Shown here piece after piece: positions 6,551-10,047 of a stretch of 10,047 bases of DNA. The DNA lies in the NCBI GenBank assembly GCA_947467405.1, contig CANIIN010000056.1:1-10047 (forward strand), in the 5' to 3' direction. A program made the translations under genes and the position numbers. The first letter of the stretch is position 1. Each line of letters opens with the position of its first letter. Origin of the DNA: Betaproteobacteria bacterium. Its GTDB lineage: Bacteria > Pseudomonadota > Gammaproteobacteria > Burkholderiales > SG8-39. The notes under the pieces are model-generated. The model had not been told where the DNA came from and did no database searches. It saw only the letters and a program-made list of their open reading frames with translations.

Positions 6551-6607
6551 GGCTGGTTGTCCCGGGACTGGCTTGAAAAGTCAACGCCATGCATCTTGCG
6601 CGCTTGA

Positions 6608-6689
6608 GCAATGCCATGGGCGCGGATGCGCTTGCCCGGGTAGATCGCTGCCCGCGCTCCCCGCAATTAAGCCGCTGGCAATGTCATGG
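6608..6689. repeat. Imperfect direct repeat before glmM
   Basis: GCAATGCCATGG (6608-6619) recurs as GCAATGTCATGG (6678-6689), 11 of 12 identical and 70 bp apart. The second copy is part of the dyad next to the candidate glmM -10. Two copies of a semi-palindromic word in a 270-bp gap suggest a pair of protein-binding sites, but the evidence is only the repetition. Confidence 0.3.
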
Positions 6690-6701
6690 CATTGATAAAA
6701 T
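6679..6701 (+). promoter_or_regulatory. Candidate glmM promoter with dyad operator
   Basis: CAATG-N6-CATTG (6679-6694) is a perfect 5-bp dyad directly followed by TAAAAT (6696-6701), 5 of 6 to the -10 consensus, 29 bp before the glmM start. A -35 match is poor (CTGGCA at 6675-6680, 15-nt spacer). The same stretch also fits the sigma-54 layout GG-N10-GC (GG 6677-6678, GC 6689-6690), with TGGCA at the -24 side and TGGCA at the -12 side, about 9 of 12 consensus positions. Only one reading can be right; neither is secure. Confidence 0.35.
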
Positions 6702-6730
6702 CTTGGGCAGTCAACGTCTGGGGTATCAGC

Positions 6731-8092
6731 ATGGGCAGGAAGTATTTCGGTACGGATGGGGTGCGCGGCAAGGTCGGCGAATTGCCGATCACGCCGGAGT
6801 TCGTGATGCGTCTTGGCTTTGCGGCTGGGGAGGTGTTGACCCATCGCACTCACCTGCCCAAGGGGGAACGTCCGGCCGTGCTGATCGGCAAGGACACGCG
6901 AATTTCAGGCTACATGCTCGAAGCAGCGCTGGAAGCGGGCTTTTCCGCAGCGGGAATCGACGTGATGCTGTGCGGGCCACTGCCGACCCCGGCGATCGCC
7001 TACCTGACGCGCGCCCTGCGCCTGCAGGCTGGGGTGGTGATCAGCGCCTCTCACAATCCCTATCCGGACAACGGCATCAAGTTCTTTTCGGCGTCCGGCA
7101 ACAAGCTGCCTGATGCCGTGGAATCCGACATCGAGGCGCGGCTTGACGCGCCGATGGGGTGCCGCCCATCGGCGGAACTGGGCAGGGCGCGGCGCATTGA
7201 GGACGCGGCGGGGCGATATGTGGAGTTCTGCAAGAGCACCTTTCCGTCGGCGCTCGACCTGCGCGGACTGAAGATCGTGGTGGACTGCGCACACGGCGCC
7301 GCCTATCACATCGCGCCGCACGTTTTTCACGAGCTCGGCGCGGACGTGGTGTCGATAGGCGTTTCGCCGGACGGCTTCAACATCAATGACCAGTTTGGTG
7401 CGACGGCGCCGAAGTCACTGCAGGCCGCCGTGAAAGCCAACAAGGCCGATCTCGGCATTGCGCTGGATGGCGACGCGGACCGCCTGTTGATGGTGGATCG
7501 CAATGGCCGGTTGTTCGACGGCGACCAGCTGCTGTACGTGGTCGCCCGGCATCGCCATGCCAAGCGGCGCATCAAGGGTGTGGTGGGAACGTTGATGTCC
7601 AACCTGGCGTTGGAGCGGGCCCTGGAGAAACAGGGAATCCGCTTTGCCCGCGCCAAGGTCGGTGATCGCTATGTCCTGGAGATGCTGGCCACCAGGGGCT
7701 GGGAGCTGGGCGGGGAAAACTCCGGCCACATCATCTGCCTCGACAAGCACACCACCGGCGATGGTATTGTCGCCGCCCTGCAGGTCCTGACGGCAGTGCG
7801 CGAGTCGGGTCGTACGCTGGGTGAACTGGCCGGAGAACTGGTGCTGTATCCGCAGGTTCTGATCAACGTCAAGGTCTCGCGCGGTGTCGATTTGCAGAAA
7901 AACGCGCGGGTTCAGAAGGCCAAGGCTGCGGTCGAGAAGCGGCTGGGCAGCAAGGGGCGCGTGCTGTTGCGTCCGTCCGGCACCGAGCCGGTTTTGCGCG
8001 TCATGGTGGAGGGGGAGGATCGCGCTGCAGTGACCAAGGCGGCATCCGAGATCGCCACCGTGGTCAAGGCCGAAGCGGCGCGCCTGGTCTAG
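6731..8092 (+). CDS. glmM: Phosphoglucosamine mutase
   Basis: GlmM converts glucosamine-6-phosphate to glucosamine-1-phosphate, the step before UDP-N-acetylglucosamine for peptidoglycan and lipopolysaccharide. The 453 residues (E. coli 445) carry all four phosphohexomutase motifs in order: the phosphoserine loop ISASHNP (104-110, active S107), the magnesium site DGDADR (246-251), the sugar-specificity loop GGENSGH (327-333) and the phosphate-binding loop RPSGTEP (414-420). The N-terminus MGRKYFGTDGVRG is typical and sets the start at 6731, with GGGG (6720-6723) 7 nt ahead. An in-frame ATG at 6686 would add 15 residues that include the candidate promoter, so I rejected it. E. coli GlmM is activated by phosphorylation of this serine. 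The folP-glmM adjacency is conserved in E. coli as well. The pst operon begins 126 bp downstream with its own promoter. Confidence 0.98.
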   Translation: MGRKYFGTDGVRGKVGELPITPEFVMRLGFAAGEVLTHRTHLPKGERPAVLIGKDTRISGYMLEAALEAGFSAAGIDVMLCGPLPTPAIAYLTRALRLQAGVVISASHNPYPDNGIKFFSASGNKLPDAVESDIEARLDAPMGCRPSAELGRARRIEDAAGRYVEFCKSTFPSALDLRGLKIVVDCAHGAAYHIAPHVFHELGADVVSIGVSPDGFNINDQFGATAPKSLQAAVKANKADLGIALDGDADRLLMVDRNGRLFDGDQLLYVVARHRHAKRRIKGVVGTLMSNLALERALEKQGIRFARAKVGDRYVLEMLATRGWELGGENSGHIICLDKHTTGDGIVAALQVLTAVRESGRTLGELAGELVLYPQVLINVKVSRGVDLQKNARVQKAKAAVEKRLGSKGRVLLRPSGTEPVLRVMVEGEDRAAVTKAASEIATVVKAEAARLV

Positions 8093-8121
8093 GGTGCGTG
8101 GCATGTCTGGCCAACGGCACC
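8093..8121 (+). terminator. Imperfect stem-loop right after the glmM stop
   Basis: GGTGC (8093-8097) pairs with GCACC (8117-8121), and inside it TGGC (8099-8102) pairs with GCCA (8110-8113), giving nine pairs with a small internal loop. The T-rich stretch TTTGTCTTTT starts only 15 nt later and overlaps the Pho box, so this is a weak terminator candidate or a 3' structure rather than a clear terminator. Confidence 0.3.
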
Positions 8122-8143
8122 ATGATGGCGGCCGCTTTGTCTT

Positions 8144-8161
8144 TTGTCATTTGGTTGTCAC
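8144..8161 (+). promoter_or_regulatory. Pho box (PhoB-binding site) upstream of pstS
   Basis: Two 7-bp direct repeats, TTGTCAT (8144-8150) and TTGTCAC (8155-8161), are separated by 4 bp (TTGG), exactly the 11-bp period of the Pho box (CTGTCAT, four bases, CTGTCAC/T). Each repeat matches the consensus at 6 of 7 positions. The box ends 10 bp before a good -10 hexamer, the spacing of PhoB-activated promoters in which the box replaces the -35. Its place ahead of pstS fits the known regulon, so induction by phosphate starvation through PhoB is a strong inference. Confidence 0.88.
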
Positions 8162-8171
8162 ATTTGCTCCA

Positions 8172-8177
8172 TAGAAT
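8172..8177 (+). promoter_or_regulatory. -10 element of the pstS promoter
   Basis: TAGAAT (5 of 6 to TATAAT) lies 10 bp after the Pho box, with no recognisable separate -35, as expected for a PhoB-dependent promoter. Transcription would start near 8184, leaving a leader of about 35 nt before pstS. Confidence 0.65.
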
Positions 8178-8205
8178 GGCGTCCAGCAGGTCCATGACCC
8201 ATTGC

Positions 8206-8211
8206 AAGGAG
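8206..8211 (+). promoter_or_regulatory. Ribosome-binding site of pstS
   Basis: AAGGAG sits 7 nt before the ATG at 8219, an ideal spacing. It fits the high expression needed for a periplasmic binding protein that greatly outnumbers its permease. Confidence 0.85.
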
Positions 8212-8218
8212 CAAAACC

Positions 8219-9280
8219 ATGAAGTTTTCTTATTCCAGACGTTCAATGATTACGGCGGCGATTGTCGCTGCCGCTACTTCCCTTGGCGTGACTGCCGCAA
8301 CCGCCGCCGAAGTCACCGGCGCTGGCGCGTCGTTCCCGGCTCCGGTTTATGCCAAGTGGGCTGACGCCTACCAGAAGGCAACCGGCAACAAGATCAATTA
8401 TCAGTCCATCGGTTCCGGTGGCGGCATCAAACAGATTACCTCCAAGACCGTTGATTTCGGTGCATCCGACATGCCTTTGACGCCGCAGGACCTCGACAAG
8501 GCGGGCATGATGCAGTTCCCGACCGTGATCGGTGGCGTGGTGCCGGTCGTCAACATTCCCGGCATCAAGGCGGGTGACCTGCGCCTGACGGGAGCCGTTC
8601 TCGGCGACATCTACCTCGGCAAGATTGTGAAATGGAACGAAAAGGCGATCGCCGACCTCAATCCGAAACTGACCCTGCCGGCACAGGATATTGCCGTGGT
8701 GCGCCGCGCCGATGGCTCGGGCACGAGTTTCATCTTCACGAACTACCTGTCCAAGGTCAACGCAGAGTGGAAGAGCAAGGTCGGTGAGGGCACGGCAGTG
8801 CAGTGGCCAGTTGGTCTGGGCGGCAAGGGCAATGAAGGCGTATCGGCGTTCGTGCAGCGTGTCCCGGCCGCCATCGGATACGTTGAATATGCCTATGCCA
8901 AGCAGAACAAGCTGGCCCATGCGCAGATGCAGAATGCCGATGGCGTGTTCGTGCAACCCGAGGACGATGCCTTCAAGGCAGCTGCCGCGGGTGCTGACTG
9001 GTCCAAGTCGGCGTTCTACGAAATCCTGACCGACAAGCCGGGCAAGGCCACCTGGCCGATTTCCGGCGCCACCTTCATCCTGATCCACAAGGTTCAGGAC
9101 AAGCCGGCCCAAGGGCTGGAAGTGCTGAAGTTCTTCGAATGGTCGTTCAAGAACGGCGACAAGATGGCCGCCGATCTGGACTACGTGCCGATTCCGGACA
9201 GCCTGGTGAAACTGGTCAATTCGACGCTTGCTTCCAGCGTCAAGGACGCTGCCGGCAAGGCCCTGTGGACCGGACACTGA
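8219..9280 (+). CDS. pstS: Periplasmic phosphate-binding protein PstS
   Basis: PstS captures inorganic phosphate in the periplasm and hands it to the PstCAB transporter. The 353-residue precursor has a signal peptide (about 1-30, ending ATAA before EVTGAG). The mature protein starts with the typical TGAGASFPAPVYAKW. The phosphate ligands known from E. coli (T10, F11, S38, D56, R135, S139, G140, T141) are all found at a constant offset of 28: S38 (in place of Thr), F39, S66 (GSGGGI), D84 (GASDMPL), R163, S167, G168 and T169 (RADGSGTSF). The C-terminus has the family's DYVPIP segment. The signal peptide contains SRRSMI, which resembles a twin-arginine motif, although PstS normally uses Sec. The gene has its own Pho box and strong ribosome site, and pstC follows about 70 bp on, so it heads the pst operon. 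The large antisense frame over it is a shadow. Confidence 0.98.
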   Translation: MKFSYSRRSMITAAIVAAATSLGVTAATAAEVTGAGASFPAPVYAKWADAYQKATGNKINYQSIGSGGGIKQITSKTVDFGASDMPLTPQDLDKAGMMQFPTVIGGVVPVVNIPGIKAGDLRLTGAVLGDIYLGKIVKWNEKAIADLNPKLTLPAQDIAVVRRADGSGTSFIFTNYLSKVNAEWKSKVGEGTAVQWPVGLGGKGNEGVSAFVQRVPAAIGYVEYAYAKQNKLAHAQMQNADGVFVQPEDDAFKAAAAGADWSKSAFYEILTDKPGKATWPISGATFILIHKVQDKPAQGLEVLKFFEWSFKNGDKMAADLDYVPIPDSLVKLVNSTLASSVKDAAGKALWTGH

Positions 9281-9298
9281 GCAAACGAATGCGTCGCT

Positions 9299-9336
9299 CC
9301 GGAAATCGCACCCTGCAAAGGGCGGCTGAGATCCGG
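9299..9336 (+). other. RNA secondary structure between pstS and pstC
   Basis: CCGGA (9299-9303) can pair with TCCGG (9332-9336), enclosing a small hairpin CCCT-GCAA-AGGG (9311-9322) capped by a GNRA-type tetraloop. No T run follows. Hairpins after binding-protein genes in ABC operons often protect the upstream message or slow polymerase, so that the binding protein is made in excess. That role is inferred from position only. Confidence 0.3.
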
Positions 9337-9340
9337 CGCT

Positions 9341-9347
9341 GAGGGAG
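9341..9347 (+). promoter_or_regulatory. Ribosome-binding site bearing on the pstC start
   Basis: GAGGGAG is 7 nt before the GTG at 9355 but only 1 nt before the ATG at 9349, so it favours the GTG. An in-frame stop (TGA at 9340-9342) rules out anything further upstream. A third option, ATG at 9424, has no comparable site. Confidence 0.6.
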
Positions 9348-9354
9348 AATGCCC

Positions 9355-10047
9355 GTGACGACAGCAATTCAAGACTCAGGCGGGCTGAATCCGACATATT
9401 CTAGTGCTGTAGAATCGGTGACCATGTCAAACGCAACGCCGCGCAAGAAGCAGTGGATGGGCAACTGGGTCTTTCACAACCTGACCCGCTTCTTCGCGTT
9501 TCTGACATTTCTTGTGCTGCTCGGGATCATTTTGTCGCTGGCGTATGCGTCGTGGCCGACGCTGCAGAAGTTTGGATTCTCATTTCTCTGGACGAGTGAG
9601 TGGAATCCGCCGATGGATCGATTCGGCGCGCTGGTGATGATCTACGGCACGCTCGTGACATCGATCATTGCACTGGTGATCGCGATACCGGTCAGTTTTG
9701 GTATCGCCCTGTTTCTGACGGAGCTGTCTCCGCGGTGGCTTCGCCGCCCACTCGGTACGGCCATCGAATTGCTGGCGGCCATTCCCAGCATCGTCTACGG
9801 CATGTGGGGCCTGCTGGTTTTTGCGCCTTTGTTCGCCAATTACTTCCAGCCCTGGCTGTCCGCGACCCTTGGGCAGCTGCCGCTGGTGGGACGGTTGTTC
9901 CAGGGACCTGCGATGGGCATCGGTCTGCTGGCCGCCGGGATCATTCTCGCCATCATGATCATTCCATTTATCGCTTCGGTCATGCGCGACGTATTCGAGG
10001 TCACGCCGACCATGCTCAAGGAATCGGCCTACGCATTGGGATCGACC
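9355..10047 (+). CDS. pstC: Phosphate ABC transporter permease PstC (3' end outside window)
   Basis: PstC is one of the two membrane subunits of the PstSCAB phosphate importer. The visible 231 residues show an N-terminal cytoplasmic stretch (about 1-45) and then hydrophobic segments at about 46-66, 92-122, 137-160 and 187-210. Family hallmarks include FGFSFLWTSEWNP, ELLAAIPSIVYGMWGL and, at the very edge, RDVFEVTPTMLKESAYALGST, which is the start of the EAA loop that docks on the ATPase PstB. The frame is open to the window end, and pstA, pstB and phoU are expected beyond it. The start is uncertain: GTG 9355 has the best-placed ribosome site, ATG 9349 is too close to it, and ATG 9424 would remove 23 poorly conserved residues. 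The gene is in the same transcription unit as pstS, after a gap of about 70 bp. Confidence 0.95.
   Translation, partial: MTTAIQDSGGLNPTYSSAVESVTMSNATPRKKQWMGNWVFHNLTRFFAFLTFLVLLGIILSLAYASWPTLQKFGFSFLWTSEWNPPMDRFGALVMIYGTLVTSIIALVIAIPVSFGIALFLTELSPRWLRRPLGTAIELLAAIPSIVYGMWGLLVFAPLFANYFQPWLSATLGQLPLVGRLFQGPAMGIGLLAAGIILAIMIIPFIASVMRDVFEVTPTMLKESAYALGST

Noticed and set aside
6091..6666. A 191-codon minus-strand frame over the end of folP and the following gap
   Set aside because: Most of it is antisense to conserved folP motifs, and the part in the gap shows no ribosome site or recognisable protein.
6686..6730. An upstream in-frame ATG for glmM at 6686
   Set aside because: It would add 15 residues absent from the family and would place the start codon inside the candidate promoter; ATG 6731 gives the typical N-terminus.
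6589..7113. A 174-codon plus-strand frame starting in the folP-glmM gap and overlapping glmM
   Set aside because: It runs out of frame through conserved glmM sequence and has the Arg/Gly-rich look of a shifted frame.
8243..9397. A 384-codon open frame antisense to pstS
   Set aside because: It is the same codon-bias shadow. The plus strand encodes a complete PstS with signal peptide and ligand residues.
1..10047. CRISPR arrays, transposons, tRNA/rRNA genes, prophage or defence genes, or a hidden new system
   Set aside because: I saw no regularly spaced repeats, terminal inverted repeats with transposase, cloverleaf-like sequences or foreign gene content. All coding space is filled by recognised housekeeping genes.

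Overview
This window is a compact stretch of housekeeping genes from a GC-rich bacterium, most likely a betaproteobacterium. The order carB – greA – yhbY (opposite strand) – rlmE – ftsH – folP – glmM – pstS – pstC is the conserved arrangement I know from that class. In E. coli the blocks carAB, greA, yhbY/rlmE-ftsH-folP-glmM and pst lie in separate or only partly shared places. The FtsH and GreA sequences also look betaproteobacterial. I cannot name the genus.

Layout. Positions 2-1390 hold the 3' part of carB (pyrimidine and arginine synthesis). greA follows (1556-2029; transcription cleavage factor). yhbY runs the other way (2083-2730; ribosome-associated RNA-binding protein with a long basic tail). 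From a 69-bp divergent gap, rlmE (2800-3423; 23S rRNA 2'-O-methyltransferase) reads rightwards. A 224-bp gap with several candidate control sites leads to ftsH (3648-5528; membrane AAA+ protease, TTG start). A strong intrinsic terminator at 5550-5579 separates ftsH from folP (5630-6460; dihydropteroate synthase, GTG start). A 270-bp gap with a dyad and a possible promoter precedes glmM (6731-8092; phosphoglucosamine mutase). A clear Pho box at 8144-8161 with a -10 element marks the start of the phosphate-uptake operon: pstS (8219-9280; periplasmic phosphate-binding protein) and pstC (from about 9355, cut by the window end; permease).

How they work together. Three themes are visible. greA, yhbY and rlmE serve transcription and ribosome maturation. 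ftsH, folP and glmM serve membrane proteostasis, folate and cell-wall precursor supply. pstS-pstC form the front of a high-affinity phosphate ABC transporter that is probably under PhoB control. Every gene keeps its expected catalytic or binding residues, and none looks broken.

I found no mobile element, CRISPR array, tRNA, rRNA, phage gene or defence system, and no convincing undescribed system. The points worth a second look are mostly regulatory: the terminator inside the ftsH-folP block with a 5-codon mini-ORF abutting folP, a possible leaderless yhbY transcript, operator-like dyads before ftsH and glmM, the disordered YhbY tail, and a twin-arginine-like PstS signal peptide. No gene-free stretch exceeds 300 bases.
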